Shown here piece after piece: positions 42,067-50,393 of a stretch of 64,000 nt of DNA. The stretch lies in NCBI GenBank assembly GCA_963718755.1, contig OY970376.1, forward strand, positions 558,001 through 622,000, in the 5' to 3' direction. How positions within the stretch are numbered: the stretch's first letter is position 1; each line of letters starts with the position of its first letter. This DNA is from VRUE01 sp963718755 (lineage in GTDB: Bacteria; Actinomycetota; Thermoleophilia; Solirubrobacterales; 70-9). The notes beneath the pieces were generated by a model. The model saw nothing but the letters and a program-made list of their open reading frames with translations. It was not told the origin of the DNA and searched no databases. The position numbers were made by a program, and so were the translations under genes.

Positions 42067-43710
42067 TCAGGCGGGGGTGGCCTCCTTCTCCTCGGTCTCG
42101 CTCTCGGATTCCTCGGTGCGGCTCGGCTTTGCCCGCTCCTCCTCGGAGTGGATGCGATCCGACTCGCCCGCCTCGAGCGGGTCGCCGTGCTCGTCGAAGT
42201 CGGGGCCGAAGTCGTCGACGAACTCGCGGATCGCCGCGCCCAGCTCCTCCTCGTCGGCCTCCTCGAGCTTGCCGGTCTCGGCGATCCGCTCGAGCAGCTC
42301 GGACTTCTCGGAGCGCAGCCGGATCCGCAGGTCGGCTAGGAACTCGCCCACCCGCTCGGTTTTCACCCGGTCGAGGAAACCGCCGGTGCCGGAGTAGATC
42401 GCGGCAACCTGATCGGCCATCTCGAGCGGTTCGCGCTCTTTCTGTTTGAGCAGCTCGACCAGCCGTTCGCCGCGGTTCAGCGTTTTCTGCGTCTCCGGAT
42501 CGAGCTCGGAGCCGAACTGGGCGAAGGCCTCGAGGTCGCGGTACTGGGAGAGATCGAGGCGCAGTTTTCCGGCGACCTTCTTCATCGCCTTGGTCTGCGC
42601 GTTGCCACCCACCCGCGAGACCGAGATGCCGACGTTGATCGCCGGCCGCACGCCCGAGTTGAAGAGGTCGGACTCGAGGAAGATCTGGCCGTCGGTGATC
42701 GAGATCACGTTGGTCGGGATGTAGGCGGAGACGTCTGAAGCCTGGGTCTCGATGATCGGCAGCGCGGTCAGCGAGCCACCACCGAGCTCGTCGTTCAGTT
42801 TCACCGCCCGCTCCAAGAGGCGCGAGTGCAGGTAGAAGACATCGCCTGGGTAGGCCTCGCGACCGGGCGGACGCCGCAGCAGCAGCGACATCTGGCGGTA
42901 GGCGTAGGCGTGCTTGGTGAGGTCGTCGTAGACGCAGAGCGCCGCTTTGCCGTTGTAGAGGAAGTGCTCGCCCATCGCGCAGCCCGCGTAGGGGGCGATG
43001 AACTTGATCGGCGCTGCCTCGTCGGCGGGGGCGGCGACGATGATCGTGTTCTCCATCGCGCCGTTCTCCTCCAGCACCTCCTTGAGCTGGACGACGGTCG
43101 ACATCCGCTGGCCGATCGCGACGTAGATGCAGATCATGTCCTTGTCGCGGTTGTTGATGATCGTGTCGATCGCGATCGCCGTCTTGCCGGTCTGGCGGTC
43201 GCCGATGATCAGCTCTCGCTGGCCGCGGCCGATCGGGATCATTCCGTCGATCGACATCAGCCCGGTCTGGACCGGCTCGGTCACAGGCTGGCGCTCGACG
43301 ACGCCCGGCGCTTTGAACTCAGCCGGGCGCGTCTGGGTCGTCGCGACCTCGCCCTTGTCGTCGAGCGGACGGCCAAGCGGGTCGACGAGGCGGCCCAGCA
43401 GCTCGTCGCCGACGGGGATCCGCAGCAGGTGGCCGGTGCGCTTCACCGTGTCGCCCTCGACGACTTTGTCCCACTCGCCGAAGAGCACGGCGCCGACGTT
43501 GTCGGCCTCGAGGTTGAGGGCGAGGCCGGTGACGCCGTGGGGCAGCTCGAGCATCTCGAGCGCCATGCAGTTGTCGAGGCCGTGGATGCGGGCGATCCCG
43601 TCAGCCACGGACAGCACGGTGCCGACCTCGGAGAGGTCGGCGCTGCCGGTGTCCAGTCCCTCGATCCGCTCGCGCAGAATCGATGCGATCTCGTCGGGCT
43701 TGATCTCCAT
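42067..43710 (-). CDS. atpA: ATP synthase alpha subunit
   Basis: 547-residue non-catalytic F1 alpha subunit. P-loop IGDRQTGKTAIAIDTIIN (about 173), GQRMSTVVQLKEVLEENGA, and LRRPPGREAYPGDVFYLHSR are typical. It has an acidic C-terminal extension (SESETEEKEATPA) longer than in E. coli (513 residues). Located between atpH and atpG. Confidence 0.98.
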   Translation of the reverse strand: MEIKPDEIASILRERIEGLDTGSADLSEVGTVLSVADGIARIHGLDNCMALEMLELPHGVTGLALNLEADNVGAVLFGEWDKVVEGDTVKRTGHLLRIPVGDELLGRLVDPLGRPLDDKGEVATTQTRPAEFKAPGVVERQPVTEPVQTGLMSIDGMIPIGRGQRELIIGDRQTGKTAIAIDTIINNRDKDMICIYVAIGQRMSTVVQLKEVLEENGAMENTIIVAAPADEAAPIKFIAPYAGCAMGEHFLYNGKAALCVYDDLTKHAYAYRQMSLLLRRPPGREAYPGDVFYLHSRLLERAVKLNDELGGGSLTALPIIETQASDVSAYIPTNVISITDGQIFLESDLFNSGVRPAINVGISVSRVGGNAQTKAMKKVAGKLRLDLSQYRDLEAFAQFGSELDPETQKTLNRGERLVELLKQKEREPLEMADQVAAIYSGTGGFLDRVKTERVGEFLADLRIRLRSEKSELLERIAETGKLEEADEEELGAAIREFVDDFGPDFDEHGDPLEAGESDRIHSEEERAKPSRTEESESETEEKEATPA

Positions 43711-43729
43711 TGGGGTGCTCTATGCCTCC

Positions 43730-44263
43730 TTACGCCGCTTGGGCGACGCTCTTTCGAAGTTTCTCCAGGCGACTGCGGATGCTCGCATCCAAAACCATGT
43801 TGCCGACCTGCAAGACGATGCCACCGAGGATCTCGTCGTCGACGCGGCTGGCCAACTCGACCTTCTGCCCAGTCTGCCGTTCGATCTCCTCGCCGATCTT
43901 GGCCACCACAGCCGGGTCCAGTTCGACCGCGCTGGTCACGGTCACGTCGATCCGCTTGTTCTCCACCTTCCACAATTTCTCGAGTTCGCGGCGGATCCGG
44001 AAGATCTCCGTCATCCGTCCCTTCTCGATCAGCAGCTCGAGGAAGTTGATCAACTCGGGATCGGCGCCATCGATCGCGCGCTTCAGCCCCTCAATTTTCT
44101 CGGCCGAGGAGAAGTGCGGGCTGAAAAAGAAGACCTGCAGCTCACGGTTGTCTTCAAGCGCGTCGGCGAACTTGCCGAGATCGGTGCCAATCTGGTCGAG
44201 CTTGCCCTTGTCCCTGGCAACCTCGAACAGCGCCTCGGCGTATACGCGAGCTGCCTCAGGCAT
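43730..44263 (-). CDS. atpH: ATP synthase delta subunit
   Basis: 177-residue stalk subunit (OSCP/delta): MPEAARVYAEALFEVARDKG, then LINFLELLIEKGRMTEIFRI and the C-terminal DDEILGGIVLQVGNMVLDAS. The start at 44263 fits the family N-terminus; a longer frame to 44716 overlaps atpF and is not coding. It starts 5 bp after the atpF stop. Confidence 0.95.
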   Translation of the reverse strand: MPEAARVYAEALFEVARDKGKLDQIGTDLGKFADALEDNRELQVFFFSPHFSSAEKIEGLKRAIDGADPELINFLELLIEKGRMTEIFRIRRELEKLWKVENKRIDVTVTSAVELDPAVVAKIGEEIERQTGQKVELASRVDDEILGGIVLQVGNMVLDASIRSRLEKLRKSVAQAA

Positions 44264-44268
44264 TGCCT

Positions 44269-44859
44269 TTAGCTCTCCGCCTTCGAGAGGCTGCTGAAGT
44301 CGACCTCGCCGAGCGCCTCCTCGACCAGGCGACGCTGGTCCTCGGTGTTGAGGCTCTTGCGGGTCACCTTCTCGGTCGCCAACACGGTCAGGTCGGCAAC
44401 CTCCTTGCGGATCTGCTCCAACGAGCGACGCGTCTCGGCTTCGATGTCGCGCTTCGCCGCGGAGACCAGTTCCTCGCGTTTCTCCTTGCCCGCCGTCGTC
44501 GCCTCCGTTTCGGCGACCTCGGCCGCTTTGCGAGCCCGAGCCATGATGTCGTCGGCCTGCTCGCGGGCCTCGGCGAGGCGCTTGCGGTACTCCTCGAGCA
44601 GCTCGTCGGACTCCTTGCGCTGCCGTTCGGCCGCCTCGATCGACTCGGCGATCGTCTTGGCGCGCTTGTCCAGGGCCTCCTGGATTTTCGGGAAGGCGAC
44701 CTTGCTCAACACCCACATCGTGAAGAGGAAGATGACCAGCGTCCAGATCATCAGGCCGAGGCCCGGTGAGACCAGGAAGCTGCCGCCTTCTTCCTCGCCA
44801 TGCGCCGCCTCCGCGGCAAGGGGGATGAAGCCCGTTATGTCGCCAAGCAATAGCTCCAC
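44269..44859 (-). CDS. atpF: ATP synthase b subunit
   Basis: 196-residue peripheral-stalk subunit: one membrane helix near residues 36-56 (LMIWTLVIFLFTMWVLSKVA) then a long charged helix (PKIQEALDKRAKTIAESIEA ...) to the C-terminus. The N-terminal 30 residues preceding the helix (HGEEEGGSFLVSPG) are longer than in E. coli. Ten bp after atpE. Confidence 0.95.
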   Translation of the reverse strand: MELLLGDITGFIPLAAEAAHGEEEGGSFLVSPGLGLMIWTLVIFLFTMWVLSKVAFPKIQEALDKRAKTIAESIEAAERQRKESDELLEEYRKRLAEAREQADDIMARARKAAEVAETEATTAGKEKREELVSAAKRDIEAETRRSLEQIRKEVADLTVLATEKVTRKSLNTEDQRRLVEEALGEVDFSSLSKAES

Positions 44860-44868
44860 CGGGTCGAC

Positions 44869-45138
44869 CTAGAGGAAGAAGGCGATCAGGCCGAAGATGA
44901 AGGTGTAGAAGGCGACCGCCTCGGTCAGCGCGAAGCCAAGCCAGCGGATGCTCTGCAGCTCGTCTTTCATCTCGGGCTGGCGGGCGACCGACTCGATCTC
45001 CTTGCCGAAGATGAAGCCGACGCCGATGCCGGCGCCAATCGAGCCGAGTCCGGCGCCGACGCCGAGCGCGATTGCCTTGCCAGCGTCCGTCACACCTTCG
45101 TCGGTGACCTCGGCAATCGGTAGGGACATGAGATCCAT
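44869..45138 (-). CDS. atpE: ATP synthase c subunit
   Basis: 89-residue rotor-ring subunit with two membrane helices; the second contains the proton-carrying Glu in GFALTEAVAFYTFIFGLIAF (Glu73). The N-terminal 20-residue segment (MDLMSLPIAEVTDEGVTDAG) precedes the first helix, where glycine-rich GVGAGLGSIGAGIGVGF packs the ring. The start is the ATG at 45138, 17 bp after atpB. No Na+-binding signature (Gln/Glu pair) is evident, so H+ is likely. Confidence 0.96.
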   Translation of the reverse strand: MDLMSLPIAEVTDEGVTDAGKAIALGVGAGLGSIGAGIGVGFIFGKEIESVARQPEMKDELQSIRWLGFALTEAVAFYTFIFGLIAFFL

Positions 45139-45155
45139 CGGGTTTGACTCCTTTT

Positions 45156-46109
45156 CTAGTGACTTGCGGCGGTTGCTCCGCCGATGTAGATCGCGGTGAG
45201 GGTCGAGAAGATAAAGGCCTGGAGCGTCGCCACCAGGCCCACCTCGAAGATGAAGAAGACGAAGGCCATCGGGAAGGTGAGCGCGCCGAGCGCGGCGATC
45301 CCGAGCAGCACCGCCAGCCCGCCGCCCATGAAGAGCAGCAGCAGGTGGCCGGCGAGGATGTTGGCGAAGAGACGCACGGAGAGCGAGATCACCCGCACGA
45401 AGTGGGAGATCACCTCGATCAGGAAGATCGCCGCCTTGCCGATCGGGTTCATCTCCTCCAGCCCCGGGGGCAGCCAGCCGGCGAAGTAGGGGATGAAGCC
45501 CTTGGCCCGGATCCCTTCGACGTGGTAGGAGACCCAGACCACGAGCGTCAGGACCAGCGGGATCGAGATGTTCGCGGTCGCCGCGTAGAGGGCGAAGGCG
45601 GGGACTTCGATCCCGAAGATGTTGACCGGGTGCTCGGTGTTGGTCGGCAGCGGCAGGAAGCCGATCATGTTCGAGAACCAGATGAAGAAGAAGAGCGCGG
45701 CGAGGAAGGGGAACCAGCGTGCCGCCAGTTTGGCGTCCATGTTGCCGCCGGTGATGTTGTTCTTGGTCAGGTCGTAGGCGACCTCGATCGCGGTCTGGAC
45801 CCGGTTCGGCTTCTCGGCCATGCGGCGTGAGATCCAGACCATCGTGAAGATCGTCAGCCCGCTGGCGAGGGCGAGGTAGACGACCGCCTTGTTGATGCTG
45901 AGGTCGATGCCGCCGAGGTTGATGTTGACCCAGGTCTCGAGCTTGAACTCGTTCTGGGGCTGGAACGCTTCGTTTTTGCCGTCGCTGCCGAAGATCAGCA
46001 GCATCAGGATCGTCACCGCGAAGTAGACGCCGAACCCGATCAGGACCTTGGCTTTGGTGCTCAGCCCGGAGCTGCCCTCGGGCGGAGCGGCGGCGGCCTC
46101 GGCGCTCAT
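45156..46109 (-). CDS. atpB: ATP synthase a subunit
   Basis: 317-residue Fo a subunit, the half-channel partner of the c ring. The essential Arg is in VISLSVRLFANILAGHLLLL (about residue 245), and five to six membrane helices are present. The N-terminus (SAEAAAAPPEGSSGLSTKAK) is long and has about 80 residues before the second helix. It overlaps the atpI-like gene by 4 bp. Confidence 0.97.
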   Translation of the reverse strand: MSAEAAAAPPEGSSGLSTKAKVLIGFGVYFAVTILMLLIFGSDGKNEAFQPQNEFKLETWVNINLGGIDLSINKAVVYLALASGLTIFTMVWISRRMAEKPNRVQTAIEVAYDLTKNNITGGNMDAKLAARWFPFLAALFFFIWFSNMIGFLPLPTNTEHPVNIFGIEVPAFALYAATANISIPLVLTLVVWVSYHVEGIRAKGFIPYFAGWLPPGLEEMNPIGKAAIFLIEVISHFVRVISLSVRLFANILAGHLLLLFMGGGLAVLLGIAALGALTFPMAFVFFIFEVGLVATLQAFIFSTLTAIYIGGATAASH

Positions 46110-46480
46110 CGTGCTCCCTGCTCCTGCGGCTGGAAGAGCTGGGCGATGCCCGCCGCCGCAAAGGAGACAGTGAAGAGGACGGCGAGCAGTACCGCGGCTG
46201 CGAGGCCCGTCTCGTGCGAGACGAGGCCGGCGACCAGGGCCGCGGTCACCATCAGCCAGACGCGGCCGAGGGTGGTCGCGGCCAGCGCCCCCATCGCCCG
46301 CTGGCGGTTACCCGTGGCGAGGTCGTTGGCGATGCGGCGGCCTGCGAGCACCTGGATGCCCCGCTGGGCGAGCCAGGCGCCGGCAGCGATCGCGTAGCCG
46401 AGCAGCGGCAGTCCACCGAGAGCAAACACGGCCAGGGCGGCGGCTAGCACCACGAGATCGACATGCTTGGGAGGGGACAT
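46106..46480 (-). CDS. ATP synthase subunit I-like membrane protein
   Basis: 124-residue small protein with four predicted membrane helices (LVVLAAALAVFALGGLPLLG, GYAIAAGAWLAQRG, VWLMVTAALVAGLVSH, GLAAAVLLAVLFTVSFAAAG). Position at the head of the atp operon with ATGA overlap to atpB, and the size, suit the poorly conserved AtpI (assembly factor for the c ring). Identification rests on context. Confidence 0.72.
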   Translation of the reverse strand: MSPPKHVDLVVLAAALAVFALGGLPLLGYAIAAGAWLAQRGIQVLAGRRIANDLATGNRQRAMGALAATTLGRVWLMVTAALVAGLVSHETGLAAAVLLAVLFTVSFAAAGIAQLFQPQEQGAR

Positions 46481-46484
46481 AAGT

Positions 46485-46520
46485 CCGCTGCGGGGCCCCT
46501 TTTTCGGGAGGGGCCAGCGG
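46485..46520 (-). promoter_or_regulatory. Leader hairpin just before the atp operon start
   Basis: CCGCT/AGCGG (46485-46489, 46516-46520) and GGCCCCT/AGGGGCC (46494-46500, 46509-46515) form a hairpin with a 4-nt bulge and a TTTTCGGG loop. On the minus strand it ends 4 nt before the first ATG, so it would mask the ribosome-binding site of the atpI-like gene. No T-run follows, so it is unlikely to be a terminator of the upstream gene. Confidence 0.5.
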
Positions 46521-46608
46521 ATGAGCCACTATATCCCAAAGGTCCGACGATCCGCTTTCTAGAGCCAGTTCGTGAGGCTTGTTACAACCTCGCACAAAGT
46601 GTTGGCGG

Positions 46609-47778
46609 CTACCCCGATGGAGTCTTCTCGGGGGGTAGGAGAGCTTCGAACTCGCCGGTCTCGGGATCGATCTTGCTGAACCGGCGGAGCTTGAGGATCT
46701 CCAGGACGTAGACCAGGTAGACGCTCGCGGCGATGGCGAGCAGCCCGAAGGCAATCATCACCGCGCTCCAGAGGACATCGAAGTTGCCGTGGTCGTCGCT
46801 GTAGGGGACGAAGCGGAGGGCCAGTGCGAGGGCGGCCATGACCGTGGTCCAGCCGTAGAGGTAGGCGAGCGTGCGGCGCTGTGAGAAGCCGATGTTCTCC
46901 ATCCGGTGGTGGAAGTGCCAGCGGTCGGCCTTGTAGATCGGCCGCCCGTATTTGAGCCGCTTGGCGACGACGAAGCCGGTGTCGAGGATCGGCACCGTGA
47001 GCACGATCAGCGGCAGGAAGAGGGCGATGACGGCATTCGTCTTCAGGGCCCCCTGCACGGCCACCACCCCGAGCAGGAAGCCGAGCAGGTTCGAGCCGGT
47101 GTCCCCCATGAAGGTGCTCGCGGGCGGGAAGCCGTGGCGGAGGAAGCCGAGCGAGGCGCCGGCGGTGAGCGCCGCGAGGATGCCGGCGGCGGTGCGGTCG
47201 AGGGAGAGGGCGATCACGGCCAGGGCGACGCCGGAGATCAGACAGACGCCGGCGGCCAGCCCGTCGACCCCGTCGATCAGGTTGATCACGTTGATCATCG
47301 CGACGATGCCGATCGTCGTGCCGACGTCGCCGAGGTCGATCGAGCCACCGCCCGGCAGCGCCACGAGCTCGACCGAGCCTGGGTTGAGCTGGCCGAGGAA
47401 GGGCACGGTGAAGCTGTCGACCGTCACCCCGGCCGAGACCGGCACGATCACCGCCGCGGTCTGTCCGAGCAGCTTCGTCGCCGCGTTCAGCTCGTAGACG
47501 TCGTCGAGCATGCCGACCGCGGTGATCAGCGCCGCGCCGGCGACGATCGCCCGCGTCTCGGCGTCCCAGGGCAGCCAGATCAGGGCTGCGGCGAGGACCG
47601 CGGCGAAGATCGCCAGGCCACCGAGGCGAGGGGTCGGCGCCGCGTGCAGGGAGCGCTGGTCGTCGGGATAGTCGATCGCGCCGATACGCCGCGCGAGGCG
47701 GTCGGTGAGCGGCACCAGCAGCAGCGCCAAGATCCCGGCGAGGAGGAAGGCAAGGGTGGCTTCAACGCCGGCGGACAT
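46609..47778 (-). CDS. Undecaprenyl-phosphate N-acetylhexosamine-1-phosphate transferase (WecA/TagO-like)
   Basis: 389-residue polytopic glycosyl-1-phosphate transferase of the MraY family. Key motifs: DDVYELNAATKLLGQ (Asp pair, about 96), NLIDGVDGLAAG (about 155), FMGDTGSNLLGFLLG (about 218) and the basic FHHRMENIGFSQRRTLAYL loop (about 285). About ten membrane helices. This enzyme starts envelope glycopolymer synthesis on undecaprenyl phosphate. Location between the atp operon and asnB/sugar transferase genes fits a cell-surface glycan cluster. Confidence 0.9.
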   Translation of the reverse strand: MSAGVEATLAFLLAGILALLLVPLTDRLARRIGAIDYPDDQRSLHAAPTPRLGGLAIFAAVLAAALIWLPWDAETRAIVAGAALITAVGMLDDVYELNAATKLLGQTAAVIVPVSAGVTVDSFTVPFLGQLNPGSVELVALPGGGSIDLGDVGTTIGIVAMINVINLIDGVDGLAAGVCLISGVALAVIALSLDRTAAGILAALTAGASLGFLRHGFPPASTFMGDTGSNLLGFLLGVVAVQGALKTNAVIALFLPLIVLTVPILDTGFVVAKRLKYGRPIYKADRWHFHHRMENIGFSQRRTLAYLYGWTTVMAALALALRFVPYSDDHGNFDVLWSAVMIAFGLLAIAASVYLVYVLEILKLRRFSKIDPETGEFEALLPPEKTPSG

Positions 47779-47787
47779 CGACTCAGG

Positions 47788-49653
47788 CTAGTTCGCGTAC
47801 TGGTCGAACCAGAGCGTGAAGGCGATCAGGCCCCAGAGCTGGCGGCTGAGGTCCTCTTCGCCGGCGCAGTGCCGGTCGAGCAGGCCGGTCACCGTGGCGG
47901 GGTCAAGCCAGCCTTGCCGCGAGAGCGAGTCCGCTGAGAGCACTTCGCGCGCGAACGGCTGCAGCGGGCCGCGCAGCCAGGCGGCGACAGGGATCGAGAA
48001 GCCCTGCTTGGGCCCGCGCAGGATCTCCTTCGGCAGCAGCGGCGCCAGCGCCTGGCGCAGCAGCCGCTTCTTGGCCAGGCCGCGAACCTTGAGCGGCGTC
48101 GCCAGGCCGAGCGCCATCGCCGCCACCTCGCTGTCGAGGAAGGGGACGCGCAGCTCCAGCGAGTGAGCCATGCTCGAGCGGTCGGTCTTGACCAGCAGGT
48201 CGTCGACGAGATAGATGCCGAGGTCGACGTCCTGGAGGCGGGCAAGGGGCTCGGCGCCGGCGGTCTCCGCGTAGCGCTCGCGATAGACGTCGACCGGGTC
48301 CCAGCCGGGGTCGCGACCGCCGAGCAGCGAGGCCTGCAGCTCGCGCGAGAAGATCTCCTTCCAGGCGTGGTGACGCTCCAGCGGCGGCAGCCCGGCGCCG
48401 CGGGCGAAGCGCTTGGCTTTGTAGTCGAAGCTGACCTTGCCGTCGGAGCTGGGCAGGCGCTCGATCAGGGGCGCGGCGAGGGCGGCGAGGCGGCCGATGC
48501 GCGGCGCGAGCAGATCGGCGACGTAGGTGTAGTAGCCGCCGAAGAGCTCGTCCCCCCCCTCCCCCGAGAGGGCGACCTTGACCTCTCCCGCGGCCAGCTC
48601 GGAGACGAGGTACGTCGGCAGCGCCGAGGAGTCGCCGAAGGGCTCGTCGAAGGCCTCGACCAGCTTTGGGAACAGCTCGACCGCGTCGGGCCGCAGGACG
48701 ATCTCGTGGTGCTCGGTCCGGTAGCGCTCGGCGACCAGGCGGGCCCGGTCGAGCTCGTCGAAGCTCGCCTCCTCGAAGCCGACCGAGAAGGTCTTCACCG
48801 GCTCGGCCTGCTCGCCGGCGGCGAGGGCGACGATGCCCGCCGAGTCGACCCCGCCGGAGAGCAGGACGCCGACGGGGACGTCGGCGACGAGGTGAGCCCG
48901 GATCGAGCCGCGCAGGGTCTCGCGCAGCTCGTCGGCCAGCTCGCTCGCGGGCCGGCGCCTGGTCTCGCTGGCGGGTACCGGTTCGGGCCGCGCGTACCGG
49001 GTCAGAGCCAGCTTTCCATCGGCCCACACCGCCAGATGCCCGGCCGGAAGCTTGCGGGCCTCGGCGAAGATCGTCAGCGGCGCCGGGATCGAGTTGAAGG
49101 CGAGGTAGGCGGCGACGGCCTGCGGATCGATCCGGCGCGAGAAACCGGGCTGCTCCAGCATCGCCTTGAGCTCGGAAGCAAATGAGAGCGTGCCCCCTGC
49201 CTCGCGGTAATAGAGAGGCTTAATTCCGAAGCGGTCGCGGGCCAGGAGCAGGCGCTGCTCGCGCGCGTCCCAGAGGGCGATCGCGAACATCCCCCGCAGG
49301 CGCTCGACGAACTGGTCGCCGTGCTCCTCATAGAGATGGACGAGAACCTCGGTGTCAGAGGCGGTGGCGAAGCGGTGGCCGCGCCGCTCGAGCTCGCCGC
49401 GCAGCTCGCGGTAGTTGTAGATCTCGCCGTTCTGGACGACGGTGACGCTGCCGTCCTCGTTGGATATGGGCTGGTCACCGTGCTCGAGGTCGATGATCGA
49501 GAGACGGCGCATGGCCAGGGCGACGCCGCCCTCGTGGAAGACGCCCTCGCTGTCTGGCCCGCGGTGGACGAGGCGCCCGTTCATCTTCTTCACCGCCTCG
49601 ACGTCCGCCACCGCGCCGCGGCCGGCGACCGCCATTCCACAGATCCCGCACAT
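47788..49653 (-). CDS. asnB: Asparagine synthase (glutamine-hydrolysing)
   Basis: 621-residue AsnB-type enzyme. N-terminal glutaminase begins MCGICGMAV with catalytic Cys2 after Met removal; NGEIYNYRELRGELE, RDRFGIKPLYY and the synthetase motif GVLLSGGVDSAGIVALA (P-loop, about 250) and EGGDELFGGYY follow. In polysaccharide clusters AsnB-like proteins may amidate uronic acids or modify glycans, so genuine asparagine synthesis is not certain. 9 bp separate it from the wecA-like gene. Confidence 0.92.
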   Translation of the reverse strand: MCGICGMAVAGRGAVADVEAVKKMNGRLVHRGPDSEGVFHEGGVALAMRRLSIIDLEHGDQPISNEDGSVTVVQNGEIYNYRELRGELERRGHRFATASDTEVLVHLYEEHGDQFVERLRGMFAIALWDAREQRLLLARDRFGIKPLYYREAGGTLSFASELKAMLEQPGFSRRIDPQAVAAYLAFNSIPAPLTIFAEARKLPAGHLAVWADGKLALTRYARPEPVPASETRRRPASELADELRETLRGSIRAHLVADVPVGVLLSGGVDSAGIVALAAGEQAEPVKTFSVGFEEASFDELDRARLVAERYRTEHHEIVLRPDAVELFPKLVEAFDEPFGDSSALPTYLVSELAAGEVKVALSGEGGDELFGGYYTYVADLLAPRIGRLAALAAPLIERLPSSDGKVSFDYKAKRFARGAGLPPLERHHAWKEIFSRELQASLLGGRDPGWDPVDVYRERYAETAGAEPLARLQDVDLGIYLVDDLLVKTDRSSMAHSLELRVPFLDSEVAAMALGLATPLKVRGLAKKRLLRQALAPLLPKEILRGPKQGFSIPVAAWLRGPLQPFAREVLSADSLSRQGWLDPATVTGLLDRHCAGEEDLSRQLWGLIAFTLWFDQYAN

Positions 49654-49672
49654 GGCGGCAGTCTCTCAGCCG

Positions 49673-49722
49673 GACGTGCCGTCACTTAAGCACCCATATG
49701 GGTGCTTAAGTGACGGCACGTC
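49673..49722. repeat. Family 2 inverted-repeat element, copy 2 (perfect 50-bp palindrome)
   Basis: The 50 bp are exactly self-complementary: GACGTGCCGTCACTTAAGCA then CCCATATGGG then TGCTTAAGTGACGGCACGTC. It shares the end GACGTGCC and the centre CCATATGGG with 31348-31397, while the arms between differ. The sugar-transferase stop TGA (49721-49723) is the first codon of the element on the minus strand. Confidence 0.8.
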
Positions 49723-50383
49723 AGCCGGGCGCGGCGGGGCCGCGGCCCAGGACCTTGACCACGGTGGCGAAGAGGACGCTGATGTAGAGGGAGACGGAGC
49801 GGTCGGCGATGTACTCCATGTCGTGGGCGAGCTTGTCGGCCCACGACTCCTCGCGGGTCATCCGCGTCTGGGCGAAGCCGGTGACGCCGGGCCGGACGAC
49901 GAGGCGCTGCCAGTACTGCGGTATCTCGCGGCAGAGCTCGGTGAAGAAGGCGGGGCGGATCGGCCGCGGGCCGACCACGGCCATGTCGCCGCGCAGCACG
50001 TTCCACAGCTGCGGCACCTCGTCGAGGTGGATCTTGCGCAGCACCCGGCCGATCCGGGTCACCTCGAGCTCGGTCAGCCGCGAAAGCTCCTCGCCCAGGT
50101 ATGGGCCGAGGCGGGTCTCCGCATCGGGCTTGAGGGTGCGGAACTTGTACATGCGGAAGAGCTGCCCGCAGCGACCGACGCGGGCGCCGTGGTAGAAGAG
50201 CGGCCGCCCTGAGGTGAGCACGATCGCCAGCCCGGTCAGCAGCAGCAGCGGCGAGAGCAGCAGCAGGATCGCGGCCGAGATCAGGATGTCGAGGCCGCGC
50301 AGGACAGAATCGACCGGCCGTGACTCGCCGTCCCCGGCAAGCGCGATGAAGTGCTCCAGCTCGGCCTCGACGTCGGCGGGCAG
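49721..50383 (-). CDS. Polyprenyl-phosphate sugar-1-phosphate transferase (bacterial sugar transferase domain)
   Basis: About 220 residues. The PF02397-type core is complete: RGLDILISAAILLLLSPLLL (membrane helix), GRPLFYHGARVGRCGQLFRM, YKFRTL, IHLDEVPQLWNVLRGDMAVV, GPRPIRPAFF and RPGVTGFAQTRM. It would load a sugar-1-phosphate on undecaprenyl phosphate. No ATG, GTG or TTG start precedes the membrane helix in this frame down from a TAG at 50441-50443; CTG at 50383 is the best candidate, or the ribosome re-initiates in the overlap with the upstream DUF354 gene. A GTG at 50221 would remove the helix. Confidence 0.8.
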   Translation of the reverse strand: MPADVEAELEHFIALAGDGESRPVDSVLRGLDILISAAILLLLSPLLLLTGLAIVLTSGRPLFYHGARVGRCGQLFRMYKFRTLKPDAETRLGPYLGEELSRLTELEVTRIGRVLRKIHLDEVPQLWNVLRGDMAVVGPRPIRPAFFTELCREIPQYWQRLVVRPGVTGFAQTRMTREESWADKLAHDMEYIADRSVSLYISVLFATVVKVLGRGPAAPG

Positions 50384-50393
50384 AGCGAGGGAT

